NCBI GenBank assembly: GCA_963668605.1
Contig: OY764903.1
Location: forward strand, 2,728,001 to 2,792,000
DNA: 64,000 bases
Reading direction: 5' to 3'
Source: G963668605 sp963668605
GTDB taxonomy: Bacteria; Acidobacteriota; Terriglobia; Bryobacterales; Bryobacteraceae
Shown in pieces: positions 53,580 to 62,600 of the stretch (its first letter is position 1; each line of letters opens with the position of its first letter). The notes under the pieces were generated by a model. That model made no database searches. It saw only the letters and a list, made by a program, of their open reading frames with translations, and had not been told where the DNA came from. The position numbers were made by a program, and so were the translations under genes.

Positions 53580-56471
53580 TTACTTACCGGAACCGGCCCA
53601 GCGCACTATGTTATAGAACAGTTTGTCGGCTACCGGGTCATGTCCCAAATTCTCGGTGATCCGCAACGTCGAGAGTAACAGTCGCCCGTTGCCGTAAGGG
53701 ACGACAACCATGTCCGCCCCCCACCAGGCAGCCTTCGGTCCATGGTAGTTCCACTCATGGCGTTCGTTGTTTCCTGCAACGAAGCTCAAGGAACCCACGA
53801 TGGGTGGCGCCTGGATGCCTTCGATCGTTTCCGTCGCACAGACATTCAGATATGCCTGGCCCATGAAGTCATTGGCCGGGAGGCCTTCGAAGATGGGGTG
53901 CGGGCGAACGCCATGATTGACCGGGGCCCAATCGCCTCGCGCCGCCCGCAGCCGTGTCTGGAACGGGAACACTCCCGAGCGGAGCAGCGGATGATCCGGA
54001 TTCTTGGCACCGACCCGGACTCCCGGAGTTTTGAGAAACACCGCCACCCCGCCGAGCTTCACGTTATCCACCAGGAGTTTGAACCGGCTCAGGGTTTCCG
54101 CATCCGGCGATGAGTCCGTGGCCACGATCACGGGGAGTTTTTCCGCGCCGGTGAAATCGCGAAAATGCATTCCATGCGTTTCGAGGAACGGCGTGATCTG
54201 CCGGTTCGGGTCGAGCACAGCGAACTCCGTAGCGGGCGCTTGCAGGTCTTTCTTGGCGAGGTAGAAGAATTCGTTTTCGTTTGCGTAACCTGCAAATCGG
54301 ACCCGCACCTTGTATGTCCCGGAGGGCCCCAGGGGAGGCGCGTTTGTTTGGAGCAGCGTGCTGATTCCGGTGGCGATCGAGACCTGGTTTTGCCCTCGGT
54401 GCACCGTGCTGCCGTCCGGAGCCACGATTTCCCATTGGAGTTGCCCGCGGCGCATGTCCTGCTCATTCACCGCCTGAAACCGAAATTGCGCAGCCTGCCC
54501 TTCGCTGAAATTCGGCGGGGTCACTTGAATGGCCAGGTAGAGCGGAGCCTGCACCCGTTTTACAGTTTCATAGGTCAACTTTGGATTGCGAAAGAGGTCC
54601 AGGACTCCCGCGCCGATCACCCAGTCGCCATCGGTATATGCGTGCAGACAGTACCCCGCGACGCGTGGATTCAGCCGGAGAGCTTCCAATTCAAGCCGGT
54701 TGCCCTCAGCCTGCACCCGCTGCGAAGCACGGCACAGTGCCGCGGTGTCGGGGAAGATCTCGTTCCACTCCATCTCACGGGCCGCTTTCTGAATGGATTC
54801 GAGCAGCATCACATGGTACCTGTAATCGGGCGTCAACGGATTGCCTTCCCGCCTGTACTGCCCCACATTGGCGGGTAGATCGGGCAACCCACCATAGCCG
54901 ACCTCCGACACAAACATCAGCCCCTCCGGGGCTTTCAATTTGCTCCAGCCGACCATGCTGGCGTCAAAACCAGGCTGCCCCAGGCGCAGGTAGAAGTTGT
55001 ACGACCGGGGCTCCACCGGCGCGCGTAAATAGGAGTGGATTTCGTTGATCGCCTCCGGCTCATAGCTGCCGGGCGGATATGCGCGCGCCCCGTCGGCCCA
55101 CCCGCCGGATTCATCGATCACGATTCGGGTCGGATCCAGATCTCGCGCGAGCAGTGACGTCTTATGTTTGAGACGCGCCAGGCCGTGCCGGGCGATCTCA
55201 TTGAACAACTCCCAGTAAATGACGGACGGATGATTGCGGTCCCGCAGGACCATCTCGCGAACCTCGCCGGCGATCCGCTGTTCGGTTTCAGGCACAAGTT
55301 GCGGCCAGTAATTCATGCATTCAATCGGCGGCGCGCCGATCAGCATGATACCCATCTCATCGGCAAGGTCGAGAATCATTGGCGCAGGCGGCTTGCGCCA
55401 CGGGCGCAGCACATTGAATCCTGCTTCCTTTGCCAGCCGTATTTCGCGGCGCACCACTTCGGCATTCGGAGGAAATGCGAGCGTCTGTGGGTAGAACCCT
55501 TCCCAGAATCCCGCCTTGAGGTAGATCTTCTTGCCGTTGAGATAGTAGCTGTTGTCGCGGATCGTGAACTCGCGCATGCCGAAGCGCTGGTCGACGGCAT
55601 CGGTCACATGTTCGGAGACGAGCAGCCGCGTTGTCAATGTGTAGAGATAGGGGCTGTCAGGTGTCCAAAGTTGCGCGTTCGGAATCGGCACACTAAGGTT
55701 CACAAGGTTCTCGCCTGGCCGCAGCGTCAACTCCCGCCGCACCGCGCCAGTCGTTCCTACGACCGCGAGTTCGAGAGTTGCCTTGGCGCCGCGGGTCCTC
55801 CTGTTCGTGACCTCCACGCGGACGCCCGCGCGGCCGGCTTTTATGTCGGGTTGCACGAACACGTCGGACAGGTACTCCGGGCTGGTGGCTACCAGCTCCA
55901 CCCCTTGCCAAATCCCGCCGGCGATGGCCCCTCTCCAGTGGGGCATCTCGTTGGGGCCTATGCCGTCAAGCACCGCGTTCTGCGTGATGATCGGTCCGAT
56001 CACCCGCACAGAGATAAAGTTCTCCTCGCCGATCTTCAAAAGGTCGCCGACGGTCAGAACAAACGGTGTATAGCCGCCCTCGTGAAATCCTGCGGGCTGA
56101 CCATTGATCCACACCTCCGCGCGGTAATTCACGGCGCCGAAGCGGACTCGCACTTCGTGGTCTTTCCACGAGGCAGGCACACGAAAGCGCCGGCCATACC
56201 AGCCCACGCCTTCGTAATCCTGCTCGATGGTCTCCCAGCAGTTCGGAACTTGAATCGTTCTCCTGTCGGCGAGGGCTTCGAACGTCTGTTGCCGGAACCA
56301 GCCGGCGGTGCGGCCTTCGTTTTTATGGTCGAAGACAATCTGCCAGGCACCATCGAGACTGGCGGTCTCCCGCGCTACAGCGCTCACCGCCGTAACGGCG
56401 AGCAGGGAAGTCAGGGCCAAAATCCCTTTCATGCGGGATTTGGTGCGATCGAGAGGTGCATGCTGAGTCAT
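53580..56471 (-). CDS. GH2-family exo-beta-glycosidase, paralogue 2
   Basis: This 963-residue protein is closely related to the neighbour at 50480-53488 over its whole length. The start at 56471 (MTQHAPLDRTKSRMKGILALTSLL) matches the neighbour's N-terminus; ATGs ending at 56489 and 56432 are alternatives. Acid/base Glu425 is in the canonical YWELFNE and nucleophile Glu523 in VSEVGYGG. The C-terminal region again contains a ThuA/glutamine-amidotransferase-like segment (FAVLDPNRQITPFLETHGM). A TTGACA-N16-TATATG promoter and a TTGG-N5-CCAA operator lie 28-68 bp upstream of the start. It is the first gene of a two-gene operon. Confidence 0.9.
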   Translation of the reverse strand: MTQHAPLDRTKSRMKGILALTSLLAVTAVSAVARETASLDGAWQIVFDHKNEGRTAGWFRQQTFEALADRRTIQVPNCWETIEQDYEGVGWYGRRFRVPASWKDHEVRVRFGAVNYRAEVWINGQPAGFHEGGYTPFVLTVGDLLKIGEENFISVRVIGPIITQNAVLDGIGPNEMPHWRGAIAGGIWQGVELVATSPEYLSDVFVQPDIKAGRAGVRVEVTNRRTRGAKATLELAVVGTTGAVRRELTLRPGENLVNLSVPIPNAQLWTPDSPYLYTLTTRLLVSEHVTDAVDQRFGMREFTIRDNSYYLNGKKIYLKAGFWEGFYPQTLAFPPNAEVVRREIRLAKEAGFNVLRPWRKPPAPMILDLADEMGIMLIGAPPIECMNYWPQLVPETEQRIAGEVREMVLRDRNHPSVIYWELFNEIARHGLARLKHKTSLLARDLDPTRIVIDESGGWADGARAYPPGSYEPEAINEIHSYLRAPVEPRSYNFYLRLGQPGFDASMVGWSKLKAPEGLMFVSEVGYGGLPDLPANVGQYRREGNPLTPDYRYHVMLLESIQKAAREMEWNEIFPDTAALCRASQRVQAEGNRLELEALRLNPRVAGYCLHAYTDGDWVIGAGVLDLFRNPKLTYETVKRVQAPLYLAIQVTPPNFSEGQAAQFRFQAVNEQDMRRGQLQWEIVAPDGSTVHRGQNQVSIATGISTLLQTNAPPLGPSGTYKVRVRFAGYANENEFFYLAKKDLQAPATEFAVLDPNRQITPFLETHGMHFRDFTGAEKLPVIVATDSSPDAETLSRFKLLVDNVKLGGVAVFLKTPGVRVGAKNPDHPLLRSGVFPFQTRLRAARGDWAPVNHGVRPHPIFEGLPANDFMGQAYLNVCATETIEGIQAPPIVGSLSFVAGNNERHEWNYHGPKAAWWGADMVVVPYGNGRLLLSTLRITENLGHDPVADKLFYNIVRWAGSGK

Positions 56472-56498
56472 GTGCTCGCAAAAATGCATGGCAGCTTA

Positions 56499-56511
56499 TT
56501 GGAAGGACCAA
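56499..56511. promoter_or_regulatory. TTGG-N5-CCAA operator, GH2 operon
   Basis: The sequence TTGGAAGGACCAA lies 28 bp upstream of the GH2 paralogue 2 start and directly abuts the -10 element of its promoter. The identical 13-mer occurs inverted at 59541-59553. It is proposed to bind the GntR/FCD protein at 63169-63930. Confidence 0.7.
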
Positions 56512-56539
56512 CATATATCGGATTGTACGACCGTGTCAA
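56512..56539 (-). promoter_or_regulatory. Sigma70-type promoter of the GH2 operon
   Basis: On the minus strand TTGACA (56539-56534), a 16-bp spacer and TATATG (56517-56512) precede the operator. Transcription would start inside or at the edge of the operator, giving a leader of roughly 30-35 nt. Confidence 0.6.
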
Positions 56540-56713
56540 CTGATTTCGCTCGGAAATCCATGCGGGCGTTCGCCATTGGAGTGGAAAGCTCCCGCGAGAA
56601 GTCCATTGGCGAGCATTGATGCAAACCGCTGGCGGCTTACATAACTCTCTCCTTGGTCAGTTTCAGAGATGAATGCGCTCGGGCACCGGCCCTGTCAATC
56701 TCAGATTTAATAT

Positions 56714-56742
56714 TTGACACCGAACCGAAGCTGCAATAGTAT
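56714..56742 (+). promoter_or_regulatory. Sigma70-type promoter of the sulfatase gene
   Basis: TTGACA (56714-56719), a 17-bp spacer and TAGTAT (56737-56742). The operator begins at the last base of the -10. The untranslated leader to the GTG at 56916 would be about 165 nt, long enough for additional control, though no structure was recognised. Confidence 0.6.
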
Positions 56743-56754
56743 TGGGAAGACCAA
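56742..56754. promoter_or_regulatory. TTGG-N5-CCAA operator, sulfatase
   Basis: The sequence TTGGGAAGACCAA extends to a 15-bp palindrome, ATTGG...CCAAT. It sits at the predicted transcription start of the sulfatase. Confidence 0.7.
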
Positions 56755-56915
56755 TGAGAGCTGTGGAACAGCTATCATCTAAACGTGCGCTGGGCCGGCG
56801 CGGCGAGCGGCCGCGAAGGATGAGGCTCGGTGCGGAATAGCGCAAATTCGAGAAAGACAGGCGCATAGTTGAGGACAAAGATGGCAGGGACTTTCATCAT
56901 GTACTGGAGCGCGCT

Positions 56916-58424
56916 GTGAACCGGCGACACTTTCTCACGCAAGCGGCCGCCGGCCCTTTGCTGGGAGCTTCAGCCCCGGCCCAAGTCCACCGCGAGCGCA
57001 GGAATATCGTATTGATCTATGTGGAGCAGTTTCAGCATAACGTGGCGTCTTATGCTGGCGGCCCGGCCAAGACACCGAATCTCGAGAAACTGGCGAGCGA
57101 AGCAGTGAACTTCCATACCGCCTGCACCACCACCGCTCTATGTTCCCCGGCGCGAGCCGCGCTGTTCACCGGACGCCTGGGACACCGCACGGCGCTCGAC
57201 GACAACTGCTATGTCTGGCACACTCCTGTCACCGGACTCGATCTCAAGCAGACGACGCTCATTGAGTGGGCCCGAAAAAAGGGCTACTTCATGGGCTATT
57301 TCGGCAAGTGGCATTTGGGTGTGGACGGCCCGATCCGCCGGGGCGTGCAGCGCCATCCACCAGCGGGCTTTGACCGGCGTCCCAATCCGGGGAAGACGGA
57401 AAAACCCGATTTCTCGCTCGCCCGGCCCTACTACGAGAAGGGCCGGGTGTTCGCCGAAAAGCCCGGATTTTATACCACCGCAGAAGGCACCTACGAAACT
57501 AGTCCGACCAGCCGCGTCGCGCGCGCGGGCGTTGCATTCCTGAAAGAAGCTCAGGCAGTGGAGCAGCCGTTCTTCCTTACACTCAGTTTCAATGCCGTAC
57601 ATCCACCCTACGACGTTCCCAAGCCGTACAGCGACATGTACGACTGGCGCTCTGTCGAGTTACCTCGAAACGTGCACGACACCTTCGAGAACAAGCCGGC
57701 ATACCAGAACGATGTGATGTGGCCCTTCCACGACACCGGCCACATGTCTGACGACGACTGGCGGCGTTCGATCGCTTTCTATCACGGCTTCGTGACGTTG
57801 CTGGATCGTGCGCTCGGTGAAGTTTTAGACGCACTGAAGGCAAACGGACTCACGGAGAACACGCTGTTGGTCGTCATCGCCGATCACGGCGACATGAACG
57901 GGGCGCACAACCGTTATGACAAAGGTCCCTATGCCTACGACGAAGTGATGCGGATTCCTCTGCTGATTCGATGGCCGGGAGTTCGGCAGCGTGAGATTAG
58001 CCGGCATGTGCATTCCATGGATGTAAATCAGACTTTGGTGGAATGGGCGGGCCTCGAACCCGACGTCCCCAGTCTGGACAGCCGGTCGCTCGCTCCTCTC
58101 ATCGAGCGTGGCGACAACGGCTGGGACACGCCCGATGAAGCTCTTTACCGTTATGAATGGTATAACGGCCTCTGGTTCGGTGTCCGCGCGATCCGCACAC
58201 CGGAATTCAAGTATTGTTTCAATCCAGGAGGCGTCGATGAACTATACGACCTCCGCAAAGATCCGGCAGAGTCTACAAACCTGATCAATTCGCCAGCCAA
58301 TGCTTCCGTTCAGCGCCGGATGGAGGATCGCCTGCTCTTTCACCTGGAAAGAACCAGTGACACTCTGGTAGCGTCGCGTTTGAAGGACCATCTTACGGCC
58401 ACGCGCGGCATGCGAACTAACTGA
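56916..58424 (+). CDS. Sulfatase 2 (alkaline-phosphatase superfamily), Tat-like leader
   Basis: This 502-residue protein starts at a GTG with GGAG about 6 bp upstream. Its leader MNRRHFLTQAAAGPLLGASA has a twin arginine. The formylglycine motif is canonical, C76-S-P-A-R80 (TTALCSPARAALFTGRL). The second metal block is VIADHGDMNGAHNRYDKGPY. At the first metal site, where sulfatases usually have Asp-Gln, the chain reads YVEQFQ, so Glu37 replaces Asp. It is divergent from the GH2 operon across a 444-bp region carrying two operators, indicating co-regulation with the two glycosidases. Confidence 0.9.
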   Translation: MNRRHFLTQAAAGPLLGASAPAQVHRERRNIVLIYVEQFQHNVASYAGGPAKTPNLEKLASEAVNFHTACTTTALCSPARAALFTGRLGHRTALDDNCYVWHTPVTGLDLKQTTLIEWARKKGYFMGYFGKWHLGVDGPIRRGVQRHPPAGFDRRPNPGKTEKPDFSLARPYYEKGRVFAEKPGFYTTAEGTYETSPTSRVARAGVAFLKEAQAVEQPFFLTLSFNAVHPPYDVPKPYSDMYDWRSVELPRNVHDTFENKPAYQNDVMWPFHDTGHMSDDDWRRSIAFYHGFVTLLDRALGEVLDALKANGLTENTLLVVIADHGDMNGAHNRYDKGPYAYDEVMRIPLLIRWPGVRQREISRHVHSMDVNQTLVEWAGLEPDVPSLDSRSLAPLIERGDNGWDTPDEALYRYEWYNGLWFGVRAIRTPEFKYCFNPGGVDELYDLRKDPAESTNLINSPANASVQRRMEDRLLFHLERTSDTLVASRLKDHLTATRGMRTN

Positions 58425-58439
58425 CCGAGTGACATTAGC

Positions 58440-58735
58440 GCCCCGAACGCTAGTGGCCTCTCCGCGGTCGTGCTGTGCAGCTGCCGGCGGGCGAAGGTCG
58501 TCAAAAATCGTTTCCACTTCAAACCGGGACCGGCCGATCACCAGCTCCGGGTTACGCACGAGACGGTCACCGCCGAAGTTGCCGTCTCCCCACCCCGTGA
58601 GTCCCGCGTCCGTGTTCACCTCAGCCAGCGTGGCTGTGCGTGAGGGACCAGCCGAAGCGCTCCCGCATCTTGCCCCGCAAGTGGTGGATGCGCACGCGAG
58701 TTATCGTTAGCCGCGGAATCGAAAAGCCCTCCCGA
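58440..58735 (-). pseudogene. Enolase-superfamily N-terminal fragment
   Basis: Two frames join here: LTITRVRIHHLRGKMRERFG followed, after a one-base frameshift near 58625, by EVNTDAGLTGWGDGNFGGDR and LVIGRSRFEVETIFDDLRP. This is the capping domain of a mandelate-racemase-type enzyme. The barrel is missing and the sequence stops near the sulfatase end. It is a relic immediately downstream of a second relic on the same strand. Confidence 0.7.
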
Positions 58736-58742
58736 AATCGCG

Positions 58743-59440
58743 TCAGCATCGCGCTTCTCCTGCTTCGTAGTAAACGTCGCCGGCGATGGGCGACGCTTTG
58801 ACACCCAACCCCGGTCCCGACGGGATCGTCATCAACCCGGCTGCTTCGCCCGGCGCGACCACAAAAATTGGGGGCGCTTCGATGGCACTGGTGACGGGCG
58901 GGATGCACGCGGCCGCATGACGTGCCGCAGCGGGCCACGTCCTGCATAGCGATGTCCACCCGTTGGTTCTGAAGCAGATCGCGCACGATGTCGTCCAGCA
59001 GTAGCGAAAGACCCGCGGCAATCGGAGCGGCGTCGCTTTCCGGAAACGAGCCGCGGACCTGCACGCGGGTGCGATACGTTTTTCCAAGGATTCCACTCAC
59101 CGGCATATCCAGGGCCTTGCCAGCCAAGTCCCACAGAGCTATGTCAAGACCTCCCGGCGTTTGCCCCGAGGCGGCCAGATCTTCGAATATCGATTCCATC
59201 TCAAAAGCCGAGCGCCCCACGACCAACTCAGGTTTATCGCGAAGGACCTCTTCGCACCAGGCGCCTTCCCCGTGGCCGATCAGCCCATCGGCCGTCCAGA
59301 CCTCGATCAGGTCCAGTTCCTTGTGTTCGCGGCGCTGAACCACTACGCTTGCGACCCTCAGATCGGTTTGCGCTTCGATCAAAGCTTTAATTATCGTTTT
59401 TGGATGGTATTGGTAGTTCCATATTATTCGCCGTACTGAG
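58743..59440 (-). pseudogene. Enolase-superfamily gene remnant with internal deletion and frameshifts
   Basis: The 5' part is in one frame (TDLRVASVVVQRREHKELDL; PELVVGRSAFEMESIFEDLA; PGGLDIALWDLAGKALDMPV), the normal capping domain and first barrel strand. After VDIAMQDVARCG the frame shifts and most of the barrel is gone. The end reappears as SAIEAPPIFVVAPGEAAGLM and PGLGVKASPIAGDVYYE. No functional enzyme is expected. Its presence inside the regulon suggests that a sugar-acid dehydratase once completed the pathway here. Confidence 0.72.
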
Positions 59441-59508
59441 CCGGATGTCGATGCCCTCTGCTCCGATTTGCGCAGATTGATCAATATGCAACAATATGCA
59501 AACACCCA

Positions 59509-59537
59509 TTGACAAAGCCGAATGGCGGCACTATAAT
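59509..59537 (+). promoter_or_regulatory. Perfect-consensus sigma70 promoter of TonB receptor 3
   Basis: TTGACA (59509-59514), exactly 17 bp, TATAAT (59532-59537). An ideal promoter without an activator site implies that regulation is by repression, which fits the operator starting 3 bp downstream. Confidence 0.8.
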
Positions 59538-59540
59538 TCT

Positions 59541-59553
59541 TTGGTCCTTCCAA
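59541..59553. promoter_or_regulatory. TTGG-N5-CCAA operator, TonB receptor 3
   Basis: The sequence TTGGTCCTTCCAA is the exact reverse complement of the GH2-operon site. It covers the predicted +1 of the receptor transcript, 61 bp before the ATG. Confidence 0.72.
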
Positions 59554-59613
59554 TTATGAAGGCTTGTAGCTAATGAAGCCCGAACACCTGCAAGGAATTT
59601 AAAGGAGAAAGTC

Positions 59614-62600
59614 ATGTCAGCACGAGCGGTTTGGATCAAGCTTCTATACCTGCCGATAGCTGTCCTGTTGAGCGGTGATCTATGTTTCGGCCAGGAATCC
59701 CGCGCCACAATCATCGGACGCGTGATGGATCCGAGTGGAGCTTTGGTGGTTGGGGCCAAAGTCCAGGCTGTCAACGTGGCGACGAACACGGGCGGATCTT
59801 CCGTCACGAACGAAAGCGGCAACTACGAAATTCCGTATCTGTTACCCGGAGTGTATCGAGTTTCCGTGGAATCCACCGGATTCAAAACAGCCGTTCGGGA
59901 CCAGATCCAACTGCGTCTCAGCGAGCGCGTACCGCTTGACTTCACCATGGAAATGGGCGCAGTGGGTGAGTCCGTTACGGTGACAGGAGCAACGCCTATC
60001 CTCGCAACGACAACGGCGTCGGCGGGATTGGTCATGGAACAGCGCATTGTGCAAGAACTGATGATCAGCCCAGGCGGAAACCCCTATTTCTTCACCAAGT
60101 TGGCGGCAGGCGTTTTGAATTCTGGCAACTACGGAGGCGGCGGTCCGCAGTCGCTGGCCGACAATACGCAAATCATCGTCAATGGCACGACGAACCTGAC
60201 CGAGACCTCACTGGATGGCAGCCCGAATATGGCCCAGCGGAACCAGGTGTTTTCGCCGCCTCGCGATCTGGTACAGGAATTCAAGATTCAGACCGCCACG
60301 TATGACGCGAGCCTTGGCCACGCCGCCGGAGCGGTTTCGAATGTCAGCACGAAGTCCGGCACGAACGAACTCCACGGGACAGGCTACTACCAGGATTCGC
60401 GGTGGACGGCCGTACCGTGGTTTACGAACAATTACGTGTACAATCCGAGCACCGGACCAGCCGATTCCCTGGCCAAGCAACGGATGTTGAGCCCGTCGTT
60501 CTCCCAAGGGATCTGGGGGGCAACGGCTACCGGACCGGTAATCCTCCCGAAACTTTATAACGGCAAGAACAGGACGTTCTGGAGCTTCGGCTGGGAGCGG
60601 CTGAATAATGTCAACTGGAACGCCACGACGTACACTGTGCCTACCTTGGCCGAAAAGCAGGGAGATTTCTCTAAGCTTCTGGCCATCGGGTCGAACTACC
60701 AGATTTACGATCCGTTTACGACCGTGCCGGCAGTGCAGGCGGGCCGGTTCCAAAGGCAGCCGATCCCGGGCAACATGGTTTCGAAGAGCCGCCTCGATCC
60801 CATTGCCCAGAAGATTTTAAGCTACTATCCGGACCCGAACCAGGTGGGAACCATCGACGACCGGCAAAACTATTTTCGGTCAATTCCAACCGAATACTGG
60901 AACCGCAGCCTGATAAACCGCATCGATCACGTCATCAGCGACAAACAGAGATTTTTTCTGCGCTGGACCAACGCGCAGTATAACCAGACGGGCGACACGC
61001 TGCCCACATCCGCAACGCAGACCCTGGTGAACCGCCCCGCATGGGGCCTCCTTCTGGATGATGTCTATGTATTCAATCCTCAGTTGCTGCTGGACGTTCG
61101 CTATAACATCAACTACCAAAATCCGCGCAATTACCGCGGATCACAGGGCTTCGACCTGACGAAACTGGGTTTCCCGCAGAGCCTGGTTGATGAGATCAAA
61201 AAGAAGGACGACCCCGGTGGGCTCACCTTCCCCCAAGTACAAATCGACGGCTCGGCATTCACGGACCTCGGCCAAAACGGCGGGGATGACACGAAGACGT
61301 ACTACCACAATTTCGCTGCAACGTTGACGAAAATCGCGGGCGCCCACAGCCTGAAGTTTGGCGGTGAGTTCCGCTTAATGCAGGAGAACGGATTCAATTA
61401 CGGGAACGTGGCTCCGCAATTAGCCTTCGCGCAGGCATATACACGCGGTCCGCTGGACAATTCGCCGACAGCGCCGATCGGACAGGGCTTGGCATCCATG
61501 TTGCTGGGTGTTCCGACCGGCGGACAGGTCAGCATCAATGCTTCGCGGGCGGAACAATCCACGTTCTGGGGGGGCTACGTTCAAGACGATTGGCGCGTAA
61601 CGCGGCGGCTTACCGTAAACCTCGGCTTGCGGTACGAGCAGGAAGGACCGACGACCGAAAGGTACAACCGTTCGATTCGAGGATTTGACTTCAACGCGCA
61701 GAGCCCGATAGCTGCGCAGGCAATCGCGAATTATGCCAAGAACCCGATCCCGGAGTTGCCGGTGAGCCAGTTCAAAGTAATGGGTGGTTTGACTTTCGCC
61801 GGAGTCAACGGCCAGCCACGGGCGTTGTGGAACCCCGACAAGAACAACTTTGCGCCCCGGGTAGGAATCGCCTATGCGTTGAACGCTAAAACAGTTATTC
61901 GCGCCGGCTACGGAATTTTCTATGACATGCTGGGCGTCGATAGACAGGACGTCAACCAGGGTGGCTTTAACCAGGCGACCAATTTGATTCCGTCTACAGA
62001 CAACGGCCGCACGTTCCAGGCTACGCTGTCGAACCCGTTCCCGTTCGGTCTGCAGACCCCGCCCGGAGCGTCCGGCGGTCTCTCGACTTTTCTGGGGCGT
62101 GGAGCCAGTTTCTTCAACTCGAATCCATCCAGCCCGTACATGCAGCGCTGGTCGTTCTCGGTGCAGCGAGAACTGCCTGGGCGAGCCCTGTTCGAGACGT
62201 CCTATGTGGGCAATCGTGGGACGAAGCTTCAGGTCTCACGGGAGTTCACGCCAACCCCGGCGCAATTCCTCTCGACACTGCCGTACCGCGACCAGGCGAC
62301 CATCGACTACCTGAGCGCGGCGGTGCCCAACCCGTTCTACGGAATCCCAGAATTTGTAGGAACAGGGCTGGGCTCCCAGACCATCAGCCGGGGCAACCTG
62401 CTGAAACCGTACCCGGAGTTCTCCTCTATCGCAGCTAGCGTGCCCACCGGCTATACATGGTACCACTCGTTGCAGACGTCAGTAGAGAAGCGGATGAGTT
62501 CCGGGCTGACTTTCCAGGCGGCGTGGACCTGGTCGAAATACATGGACGCTACCAATTACCTGAACGACACGGACCTGAGGCCTGAGGAGGTCATCTCCGC

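Noticed and set aside
55164..56543. 459-codon open frame on the plus strand opposite GH2 paralogue 2
   Set aside because: It is wholly antisense to a convincing GH2 gene, has no recognisable domain, and mirrors the codon bias of the real strand. Similar long antisense frames at 2869-4116, 21127-22494, 27565-29640, 31310-32914 and 38126-39571 were dropped for the same reason.
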